Source of the DNA: JBBAEA01 sp041656175
Lineage (GTDB): Bacteria; Myxococcota_A; Bradymonadia; UBA4248
Direction of reading: 5' to 3'
Length of the DNA: 19,343 nucleotides
Assembly (NCBI GenBank): GCA_041656175.1
Contig: JBBAEA010000064.1
Coordinates: 1 to 19,343 of the forward strand
Made by a program: the position numbers and the translations under genes. Below, in pieces: positions 7,391 to 13,788 of this stretch. The notes under the pieces were generated by a model. It searched no databases. It was given only the letters and a program-made list of their open reading frames with translations, and was not told where the DNA came from. Position 1 is the stretch's first letter, and the number at the start of each line of letters is the position of its first letter.

Positions 7391-8310
7391 CAATCTCGCG
7401 GTTTAAAGTTTGAGCGCTTTGCGATCTCTTCCCAGACTTCGCGTTCGCTCGGGCTAAGGTCTTTGGGGATTGCGATTTGCACTTCTAGCAAAATGTCGCC
7501 AGCTCCTTGTTTCTTGCGGATTCCCTTCCCAGCGACGCGCATTTTTGTCCCTTGCTGTACCCCCGCTGGAACGCTTAGTTTTATGCCCCCCGCGGGCGTT
7601 TGCACCTCCACTTGCGCCCCCAAAACCGCCTCCCAAGGGCTTAGTTTAACGCGTTGTATAATGTCGTAATCATTGAGTTCGATGTCTTCTGGCAATCTTA
7701 GATTCAAGCGCACTCTTAGGTCGCCGCCTTGCGGTCCTTGTCCCCTTAGCCTAAATACCGATTTGTCTTTTACTCCCGCAGGGATTTTCACTTTTATTTC
7801 GCGCGAGCCTTGTCCTGTATCGATTTGCAGGCTTTTGGGCGACTCATCAAGCAGCTCCGCTAAGCTGAGTGTTAGTTCTAAGGTCGTTGCTGGCGCTCTC
7901 GTTTGTCGCCTCGAACTCCCGAAACCGCCGCCGAAATCTGCGCCGCCAAAGCCCATGTTTGCGCCTCCTCCAAACAACGCCTGGAAAAAGTCGCTCACGT
8001 CTCCCATGCCACCGACGTTAAAATTGACGCCTCCGCCGCCGAAGTTCATGTTTTGCCAACCTGGGGGCGGTGAAAAACGCTGCCCATCCTTCCAAGATGA
8101 GCCCAACGCATCATACTGCGCCCGCTTTTGCTCATCCTTCAAGACCTCATACGCCTCCCCGATGTCCTTAAACTTCTCCTCCGCCGCCTTGTCGCCAGCG
8201 TTCAAATCGGGGTGGTACTTGCGCGCGAGCTGCCTGTAGGCCTTGGAAATTTCGTCCGCACTTGCCTTTCGCTCTACGCCTAAAATTTTGTAATAATCCT
8301 TATATTCCAT
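7390..8310 (-). CDS. cbpA: DnaJ/CbpA-type co-chaperone without zinc finger
   Basis: A 306-residue class B J-domain protein that stimulates DnaK ATP hydrolysis and delivers unfolded substrates. Residues 1-68 are the J domain (YKILGV...YRQLARKYHPD, HPD at 33-35). A Gly/Phe-rich stretch follows (about 95-150, with repeated FGG and GFGG). Then comes the two-lobed substrate-binding C-terminal region (PAGVKDKSVFRLRGQGPQGGDL, PWEAVLGAQVEVQTPAGG, LSVPAGVQQGTKMRVAGKGI). The four CxxCxGxG zinc repeats of canonical DnaJ are absent, and the length equals that of E. coli CbpA as I recall it. The ATG at 8310 begins the J domain and has AGGG about 7 nt upstream; a start at 8382 would lie inside a repeat element. 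It sits after grpE, but no dnaK is present in the window. A dnaJ family label would be equally fair. Confidence 0.9.
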   Translation of the reverse strand: MEYKDYYKILGVERKASADEISKAYRQLARKYHPDLNAGDKAAEEKFKDIGEAYEVLKDEQKRAQYDALGSSWKDGQRFSPPPGWQNMNFGGGGVNFNVGGMGDVSDFFQALFGGGANMGFGGADFGGGFGSSRRQTRAPATTLELTLSLAELLDESPKSLQIDTGQGSREIKVKIPAGVKDKSVFRLRGQGPQGGDLRVRLNLRLPEDIELNDYDIIQRVKLSPWEAVLGAQVEVQTPAGGIKLSVPAGVQQGTKMRVAGKGIRKKQGAGDILLEVQIAIPKDLSPSEREVWEEIAKRSNFKPRD

Positions 8311-8335
8311 CGCTTTGCCCTTTAAGCATGCGTCA

Positions 8336-8489
8336 TTTTTGGCTCGGGGGGCTAGAGCCCCCCGCGCGCAAGCTTCCCGCAAAATGCGCCAAGAGCCGCT
8401 TTATTTTGTGCAGCGTCTCGTCTATTCGCCGAGCCACCGCACAAAATGCGTCTCTAAGCGCCTTTTTTGGGTGATCTCGCGCTCCCCCC
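8336..8489 (+). repeat. Long-palindrome intergenic element, copy B
   Basis: A 154-bp non-coding element filling most of the grpE-dnaJ gap. It starts with a T-run and a GC hairpin (GGGGGGCT-AG-AGCCCCCC, 8346-8363). An imperfect outer stem follows (8376-8390 with 8457-8471), then an inner stem (8403-8413 with 8437-8447), ending in CTCCCCCC. It aligns over its whole length with the reverse complement of 11014-11170. It begins about 30 bp after the grpE stop codon, in opposite orientation relative to its gene compared with copy A. Confidence 0.8.
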
Positions 8490-8520
8490 AAAGCCCCGTT
8501 CTACGAAATTTTTTGCGCAT

Positions 8521-9132
8521 CTAGTCGTTTTTAGCCACCACAACGCTTGCTACGCGCATGACCTCTCCACTTTCGTACAAAAACCCGCGCTTTTCAACAT
8601 GTATGATCGTGTTATGCTCAGCCCCTGCTTGTGGCATGATCGCAATAGCCTCATGGTACATGGGATCAAATACTTCTCCCAAGCTATCCATGGGCTTAAT
8701 TTTAAATACCGCAAGACTTTGGTTCATTTGCTTTATTAGGGTAATAAAACCATCGTACCAAGGCCCGCATTTTTCGGGAAGTGCAGCAATAGCGCGCTCT
8801 GCCGCGTCATATACGTCAAGCCACGCGTTCATAACGCGCTCGCGCTCTCGGCGTTTCGCCGCATCAAACTCGGCGTTACTCCGCTTCCTGTAGTTGTCAA
8901 AGTCGGCGGCTAACCTCGCGTAGGCATCCTTCCAATCGGGCTCTTTGCTCGTTTTCTCTTCTTCGTCAAGATCCACTAGTTCCGCTTCATTAATTTCGAC
9001 TTCCTCAACTTCTCCATTCATTTCTTCGGCAATTTCGGCATTATTCAGTATTTCACTCGTCTCCTTTTCACCCTGATCGGGTTTTACAGTCTGATTCTCG
9101 TGCTCTTTATTGGCTTTGTTCTGCTTGGTCAT
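8521..9132 (-). CDS. grpE: Nucleotide exchange factor GrpE
   Basis: A 203-residue GrpE, the dimeric factor that drives ADP release from DnaK in the cytoplasm. The first 65 residues are highly charged and Glu-rich, probably disordered. They lead into the long dimerising helix (WKDAYARLAADFDNYRKRSNAEFDAAKRRERERV). The C-terminal beta domain keeps the family pattern FDPMYHEAIAIM (about 155-166) and GFLYESGEVMRVASVVVAK near the end. The ATG has AGGG 6 nt upstream. dnaJ follows after a 210-bp gap occupied by a palindromic repeat element. I found no CIRCE inverted repeat or convincing sigma-32-type promoter in the 214 bp upstream. Confidence 0.93.
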   Translation of the reverse strand: MTKQNKANKEHENQTVKPDQGEKETSEILNNAEIAEEMNGEVEEVEINEAELVDLDEEEKTSKEPDWKDAYARLAADFDNYRKRSNAEFDAAKRRERERVMNAWLDVYDAAERAIAALPEKCGPWYDGFITLIKQMNQSLAVFKIKPMDSLGEVFDPMYHEAIAIMPQAGAEHNTIIHVEKRGFLYESGEVMRVASVVVAKND

Positions 9133-9346
9133 CGTTAACCCTATATTATGTATCGAAATGAATCGTTGGCCTCGAAAATCGGCCCCTACACCGATCTAAA
9201 CTATACGCAGTTTGGCTACAGTCAATGGCATGAAAAAAGCGATTTAGCTGTGCGTGGTGCAGCGCCCCAGAAAAAAAGCGGGGTTTTGAGGCGCATTGCA
9301 ATTTCAAAGAACAATGAGGCTTTTCTTAGCGAGTTTGCGTGTCTTC

Positions 9347-10990
9347 TTACGACGCGATTCCTCCAGCGCGTATAAAGCGTTGTACCTCTGGATTTTGGCT
9401 CGTTAAAAATTTGGCGGGAGTGCCGACTTGAGCAATTTTGCCTTCGTAGACCATGGCGATCTGATCGGCGATGCGAAAGGTTGAAGTCATATCGTGGCTG
9501 ATCACGATGCTAGTGAGGCCAAAGGTTTTGTGAGCCTCAAGTATCATATCGTCGACGTATCGGATCATGATGGGATCTTGTCCCGTTGTGGGCTCATCGT
9601 AGATCATGATTTTGGGTTTTGTAATGATAGCGCGGGCAAGGCCGACGCGTTTGCGTTGTCCAGCGGATATTTCGGAGGGGAAGGCGTGTGCGATGTCTTC
9701 TATTTTGAGCTGTTCAAGCATTTCGTTTACGCGCTTTTGCGCTTCTTTGCTACTCAGCGAGTCGACGCGTTCACGCAGTGGAAAAGCGATGTTTTGGGCT
9801 ATCGTCATGGAGTCAAAAAGCGCTGCCCCTTGAAAGAGCATACCCATACGCGTGCGCAGCATGACGCGTTCCTTTTCATTGGTTTTAGAAAGCTCTAGCC
9901 CCTCAACCCATAGTTCCCCCGAATCTGCTACAAAAAGTCCCAAAACGTGTTTGAGCAAAACCGATTTTCCCGAACCAGAGCCGCCGATAATGACGGTGAT
10001 CTTTTTTTCGGGTATTTCGAGATCGATTCCCTTGAGTACGGCTTTTTCTCCAAAGGATTTGTGCAAGTCCTTCACGCGGATAACGGCATTTTTATGCGAG
10101 TCGGCAGGTGTTTCGCGTTCAACGAGGTTTTCCGCATTAAAGAAGCGTTGTAAGGGTTCAAGCGGTGAGATCAACGCTTCATTCGGCGTTCCTTCGAATA
10201 TTATTTTTCCTTCGTGTAGGTAGGCAACGCGATCGGCCAAGCGGAATATGCTCTGGATATCGTGGCTAATAATCACGGAGCTCAAAGCGTACTTACGCCG
10301 CAGCTCCTTAATGAGTTCGTCCACAAACACGATCATCAGCGGGTCTAGCCCTGTAGTGGGTTCATCGAATAGTACAAGTTCGGGCTGATGGATCAGCGCC
10401 CTTGCGAAGGAAACTCGCTTTTTCATCCCGCCCGACAACTCGGAGGGGAACTTGTCCATGGCATCGACGAGATCGAGCGGTGTTAATATTTCTCGAACCA
10501 ACTCTCGCTGTTGTTTGCGGCTCATGCGAGAGTTCTCCTCGATGGGGAAAGCGATGTTTTCAAACACGCTCATGGAGTCCATCAGTGCGTAGTCTTGCAG
10601 GATCATGCCAGTGCGCATGCGCAGGGCGTAGAGTTGTGGGGTTTTGAGCTTAGCGCAATCTTCACCAAAGAGTGTAACTGTGCCGCTATCGGGGTGTAAA
10701 AGCGCGTTTAGGTGCTTTATGAGCACTGATTTTCCGCTCCCCGATTGTCCGATAATGACGGTGGTTTTGCCCACTTCGATGTTCAAGTTGATGCCATCCA
10801 AAACGACCTTGTTGCCAAAGGCTTTGTGCACATCCGTGAGCGATGCGATATAGCCCTGTGAGGGCTCCCAACGAGTGATATGGGGGAGTAGTAGGTTTTT
10901 TCGGCTATCGGCTTGCTTGCTCATATCGCGTGATGCAGTCTTGCTCAGACGTTGGCTGGCGTAAAACGGTTGATTTTGGGCGACACGCAA
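9347..10990 (-). CDS. Tandem-fused MlaF-like ABC transporter ATPase
   Basis: One 547-residue chain holding two complete ABC nucleotide-binding domains, both of the MlaF (lipid/Mce-type, formerly Ttg2A) kind. Domain 1 (about 48-280): Walker A GQSGSGKS (81-88), Q132, signature LSGGM (185-189), Walker B LVLFDEP (205-211), His243. Domain 2 (about 303-545): Walker A GGSGSGKS (336-343), Q387, signature ISAGQ (441-445), Walker B IMIYDEP (461-467), His499. MlaF-style features include the GMLFQGAALFDSMTIAQNIAFPLRE stretch and signature neighbourhood. MlaF normally works as a homodimer with MlaE permease and MlaD/MCE proteins; none is encoded here. The TTG at 10990 has GGAG 6 nt upstream (10997-11000). 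The ATG at 10924, with no such site, is the alternative start. Function in phospholipid transport is inferred from the family. Confidence 0.88.
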   Translation of the reverse strand: MRVAQNQPFYASQRLSKTASRDMSKQADSRKNLLLPHITRWEPSQGYIASLTDVHKAFGNKVVLDGINLNIEVGKTTVIIGQSGSGKSVLIKHLNALLHPDSGTVTLFGEDCAKLKTPQLYALRMRTGMILQDYALMDSMSVFENIAFPIEENSRMSRKQQRELVREILTPLDLVDAMDKFPSELSGGMKKRVSFARALIHQPELVLFDEPTTGLDPLMIVFVDELIKELRRKYALSSVIISHDIQSIFRLADRVAYLHEGKIIFEGTPNEALISPLEPLQRFFNAENLVERETPADSHKNAVIRVKDLHKSFGEKAVLKGIDLEIPEKKITVIIGGSGSGKSVLLKHVLGLFVADSGELWVEGLELSKTNEKERVMLRTRMGMLFQGAALFDSMTIAQNIAFPLRERVDSLSSKEAQKRVNEMLEQLKIEDIAHAFPSEISAGQRKRVGLARAIITKPKIMIYDEPTTGQDPIMIRYVDDMILEAHKTFGLTSIVISHDMTSTFRIADQIAMVYEGKIAQVGTPAKFLTSQNPEVQRFIRAGGIAS

Positions 10991-11013
10991 GTGGCGCTCC
11001 TACAACGAATGAA

Positions 11014-11170
11014 GGGGGGTAGCGCAAGATCGCCCAAAAAATTCGCTTAGTGCCGCATTTTATGCGGTGGTTGAGCGTTTAGCGAAAACGCCGCATAAAA
11101 TAAAGCGGCAGTTAGCGAATTTTTTGGGAAGCTTGCGCGTAGGGGGGCTTTGAGCCCCCCGCCAAAAAAA
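11014..11170 (-). repeat. Long-palindrome intergenic element, copy A
   Basis: A 157-bp non-coding element beginning 3 bp after the mutL stop codon and reading in the same direction as mutL. On the minus strand it has a T-run, a GC hairpin (arms GGGGGGCT and AGCCCCCC around AA, 11142-11160), then one arm of a long inverted repeat: 11114-11138 pairs with 11022-11047. This includes a perfect 15-bp stem CCCAAAAAATTCGCT (11114-11128 with 11033-11047). A perfect 11-bp inner stem follows (11091-11101 with 11057-11067), and then GCGCTACCCCCC. It matches 8336-8489 across its length. It could be a MITE, a REP-derived element or a structured RNA. Confidence 0.82.
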
Positions 11171-11172
11171 GA

Positions 11173-13008
11173 CTAACGCCGTTGGAAGCGTTTTTCAATT
11201 TCGTCGTGTGTGAGGACAAAGTGGACGGGGCGACCGTGGGGGCAATTGGATTTGAAAAGGGAGGCGTCCATTTGGCGGAAAAGTTCGCGAGCTTCGGCAT
11301 GTGAGAGGGGGAGGCCGGCGCGGACGGAGCGGTGGCATGCCATGGTGGCGAGTATATCGTCGATGATGTCTTGGAATTGGGTGCTCCTGCCAGCGGCGGC
11401 GAGGTCGGTGAGGGCGGCGCGTAGCATGGCGTCGTAGTCGTAGCCGATGAGGAAGTTGGGAACGGCTTTGAGGGCGTAGTTATTTTCGGCGATGGCGTCG
11501 ATTTGTATGCCCAGTTCGTCGAAAAAGTCGTGGTATTCTTCGAGGGTTTGGGCGAGTCGTGCGTCGAGTTCAACGATGAGTGGGAATAGGAGGTTTTGGA
11601 CGTCGGTGCTTGCGCCTTCGGTGATAGCTTTGAGGCGTTCGTAGTTGATGCGTTCGTGGGCGGCGTGTTGGTCAATGACGACGAGGGCGTTGTGGTCGAT
11701 GGCGAGTAGGTAGGTGTTGGAGAGTTGACCTAGGTATTGGAGGGAGGAGAAGTAGGCGTTTGGCTCTTGCTTAAAGATGGGTGCTTGGGTGGCTTGCTCG
11801 GCGAGTGGGATTTCGTCGAGTTCGAAGGGTGGGCTGAGGGGCGCGTGGAAGTCGGCAAGCGGGGAAGCTGGCGCGTTTTGTGGAGAGAAGCCAAAGCGTG
11901 GGGCTGTGGGTGAGAGCTGCTCGGGGGAGGAGAATGCGTGGGAGGGGAGGGTAGAGAAGTTCAGGTCGTGGGGGGCGTGCGCGGGGAAGTCGGCGCTAGA
12001 GCGCGCGATCCAGGGCGTTTCGGAAAGTGATTGGCGCAGGCTTCGGTAAACGCTACGAAATACGAGGTCTTGGTCCTCGAAGCGCAATTCGGTTTTGGCG
12101 GGGTGGACGTTTACGTCGACTAGATCGTGGGGGATCTCTATATTAATGATAACGCAGGGATATTTTCCGTGTAGAAATTCCTTGTAGGCGGCGAGTACGG
12201 CGGCGTTGATGGTTCGGTCTTTGACGGCGCGTTTATTGACGAAGGTGTAGATGCGAGCGCGATCGTTAACGCTGAAGTCGGGCGATGAGAAGAGGCCGTG
12301 TAGTTTGAGCGGGCCGAGTGTAAAATCTTTGATTTGGTATAGTTTTTCGAATAAATTTCGCCCAAGTATGGATAATGCGCGCTCTTTGAGGGTGTCGTTC
12401 GGTGGCGCATCTAATTTTATACGTCCATCGATGCTCAACTGGAAGTGGATATTGGGGTTTGCGAGCGCTAGTTGTTCGACAATTTCGTAGACGCGTCGAT
12501 TTTCGGTGGCGTTTGTTTTTAGAAATTTTAGCCTTGCAGGCGTGTTAAAGAACATGTCGGCCATGCAGATTTGTGTGCCATGTGCAACGGCGATGGGGGT
12601 AGAATCGACGATGTGTGCACCTTCGATTTCGAGTTTTATGCCGACGCTTTCTTCAGATTTTTGGCTTATGATCTGCATGCGCGAGACTGCCGCCATCGAT
12701 GCGAGTGCCTCCCCGCGAAAGCCGAGACTAGCGATAGCTTCGAGATCGTGGACGGAGCGTATTTTTGAAGTGGCGTGGCGCAGGATAGAGAGCTTGGCTT
12801 CTTCTTCGCTCATGCCGCATCCGTTGTCGGAGACACGAATTAACTTTCGACCTCCTTCTTCAATTTCGATTTCTATTCGGCTTGAGTCCGCATCTATCGC
12901 ATTTTCAACAAGTTCTTTGACTGCACTGGATGCTCTCTCAAGGACTTCTCCCGCAGCGATTTGGCTGCAAAGCGCAGGGTCTAGGAGTTGAATTCTGCAC
13001 TCGTTCAT
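11173..13008 (-). CDS. mutL: DNA mismatch repair protein MutL (endonuclease type)
   Basis: A 611-residue MutL, the ATP-dependent matchmaker of mismatch repair. The GHKL ATPase half (about 1-330) has IAAGEV (17-22), KELVENAIDA with Glu35 and Asn36, DNGCGM (61-66) and GFRGEAL (96-102). A Pro/Ala-rich linker (about 340-410) joins the C-terminal dimerisation and endonuclease domain. This carries DQHAAHERINYE (446-457), which fits the DQHA(x)2E(x)4E metal-binding nicking motif, plus ACHRSVR (557-563) and CPHGRP (589-594). MutL should therefore nick the daughter strand itself, as in organisms lacking MutH. The ATG at 13008 lies at the conserved N-terminus, but no clear ribosome-binding sequence precedes it. 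The tRNA-Gln terminator lies just upstream. Confidence 0.95.
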   Translation of the reverse strand: MNECRIQLLDPALCSQIAAGEVLERASSAVKELVENAIDADSSRIEIEIEEGGRKLIRVSDNGCGMSEEEAKLSILRHATSKIRSVHDLEAIASLGFRGEALASMAAVSRMQIISQKSEESVGIKLEIEGAHIVDSTPIAVAHGTQICMADMFFNTPARLKFLKTNATENRRVYEIVEQLALANPNIHFQLSIDGRIKLDAPPNDTLKERALSILGRNLFEKLYQIKDFTLGPLKLHGLFSSPDFSVNDRARIYTFVNKRAVKDRTINAAVLAAYKEFLHGKYPCVIINIEIPHDLVDVNVHPAKTELRFEDQDLVFRSVYRSLRQSLSETPWIARSSADFPAHAPHDLNFSTLPSHAFSSPEQLSPTAPRFGFSPQNAPASPLADFHAPLSPPFELDEIPLAEQATQAPIFKQEPNAYFSSLQYLGQLSNTYLLAIDHNALVVIDQHAAHERINYERLKAITEGASTDVQNLLFPLIVELDARLAQTLEEYHDFFDELGIQIDAIAENNYALKAVPNFLIGYDYDAMLRAALTDLAAAGRSTQFQDIIDDILATMACHRSVRAGLPLSHAEARELFRQMDASLFKSNCPHGRPVHFVLTHDEIEKRFQRR

Positions 13009-13032
13009 AGGGTTTATGGTCGGGTTAGGGGT

Positions 13033-13064
13033 AAAAAAAAAGCGGCGTTTGGTAAACGCCGCTT
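13033..13064 (-). terminator. Intrinsic terminator of tRNA-Gln
   Basis: On the minus strand an 11-bp perfect stem (AAGCGGCGTTT / AAACGCCGCTT, loop ACC) is followed by a run of T residues. It starts 5 nt beyond the tRNA 3' end and ends 24 bp before the mutL start codon, separating the two. Confidence 0.9.
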
Positions 13065-13069
13065 AAAAG

Positions 13070-13140
13070 TTCCGCGACCAGGATTCGAACCTAGATACTC
13101 GGCACCAAAAGCCGATGTCCTACCATTAGACGATCACGGA
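13070..13140 (-). tRNA. tRNA-Gln (anticodon UUG)
   Basis: A complete 71-nt cloverleaf on the minus strand. The acceptor arms TCCGTGA and TCGCGGA pair (one G-T) with A as discriminator at 13070. The D arm carries GTC/GAC with the TAATGGTAG loop. The anticodon stem TCGGC/GCCGA encloses the loop TTTTGGT, so the anticodon is TTG (13106-13108), reading CAA. The T arm has the TTCGAAT loop. The 3' CCA is not encoded. An intrinsic terminator follows immediately. I see no promoter convincing enough to annotate in the T-rich upstream region. Confidence 0.95.
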
Positions 13141-13299
13141 GTATTGACTGCTTCAGTGTCCAGCGTTGCCGAACTCCGTCGCAAGCACGTGTAAGCTACA
13201 CTATATCTCTGGCTTTGTCCAGTACTTTTTTTTATTTTTAAGCATTACGTATTTCGTTTGGGCTTTGCGCGGGGGGGAAGCTCAAAAATTGTCCATTTT

Positions 13300-13611
13300 T
13301 TACTTTTTGGGCTTCGTTTTCCGTCTTTTTAACGATCTGCTTGAAGGTTTCTGATCGCTAGAGGGGGGAAGGGAAGAATTGCCACTATCATTGTTCACAA
13401 TCCGCTTGAGGCGCTCATTATCTGTTTGCAATTTGAGAATACTCGCGTCCTTTTGCGCTACCTCTTCAAGCTCAGCTATCCGCGCGTGACACTCCAATAA
13501 CTCTTGTTTGGTTCGCCGGCGCTACTCTTCAAACTCTCTCTCTAGGAAGGAAATCCGCTCCAGCGCTTCTTCAAGGCGTTTGTACAAATCATGCTCATCG
13601 TTGCGTCTCAT
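13300..13611 (-). pseudogene. IS66-type transposase N-terminal remnant, interrupted by a TAG stop
   Basis: Reading from an ATG at 13611 with GAGGG just upstream, 29 codons of charged coiled coil (MRRNDEHDLYKRLEEALERI...) end at an in-frame TAG (13522-13524). The same frame then continues for 73 codons: more coiled coil (RRRTKQELLECHARIAELEE), then NNDSGNSSLPPSSDQKPSSRSLKRRKTKPKK and TAA. The NSSxPPSSD motif after a coiled coil is the hallmark of the N-terminus of IS66-family transposases. The GGQPGHxG segment, zinc-binding region and DDE catalytic core that should follow are absent in every frame of the adjacent sequence. It is therefore a decayed fragment, probably broken both by a nonsense change and by deletion of the 3' part. 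No target-site duplication or terminal repeat was found. Confidence 0.7.
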
Positions 13612-13682
13612 AAGCCCTCATTAGTGTTGAAGTCGTTGTTTCGTGCAACATCGTGTTGTATACACGAATTATGGTCAAAAAC

Positions 13683-13728
13683 AACTCAATTCGGCACAGG
13701 GCTGAAACTCAATTCGGCATAGGGCTGA
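13683..13728. repeat. Two tandem 23-bp repeats
   Basis: Units 13683-13705 and 13706-13728 begin AACTCAATTCGGCA and end AGGGCTGA, differing at one C/T position. They lie between the transposase remnant and the 3' end of rpoN. They may be part of an insertion-sequence end, but I cannot assign them to a family. The rest of the gap (13612-13788) shows nothing else I can name. Confidence 0.75.
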
Positions 13729-13788
13729 ATAGTTGGCATTGCACTATTTTGCATAGATTTTCACGTATATTTCGTGGTTTTGGATATT

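Noticed and set aside
7673..8239. 188-codon open frame on the plus strand
   Set aside because: Antisense to the well-supported dnaJ-family gene; its composition is an echo of the Gly/Phe-rich coding strand.
8346..8363. GC hairpins of the palindromic elements as simple intrinsic terminators
   Set aside because: The T-run precedes rather than follows the hairpin in the element orientation, and reading the other strand gives A's; the geometry is wrong in both directions.
8338..8382. Upstream start for the dnaJ-family gene at 8382
   Set aside because: It would add 24 residues coded by the repeat element, ahead of the normal J-domain start MEYKDYY, which has its own ribosome-binding sequence.
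9133..9346. CIRCE or sigma-32 promoter, and a terminator, in the gap before grpE
   Set aside because: No TTAGCACTC-N9-GAGTGCTAA repeat or clear heat-shock promoter; the GCGCC/GGCGC pairing around 9260-9290 is imperfect and has no proper T-run after the stem.
9148..9375. 75-codon plus-strand frame upstream of grpE
   Set aside because: Overlaps the end of the ABC ATPase gene, has no ribosome-binding site and no recognisable homology.
11112..11675. 187-codon Ser/Thr/Pro-rich open frame on the minus strand
   Set aside because: A shifted frame inside mutL and the palindromic element; biased composition and no family signal, while the mutL frame is intact.
13255..13285. Further copy of the palindromic element beside the transposase remnant
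   Set aside because: Only a G-run with AAGCTC nearby is shared; no stem or extended alignment could be made.
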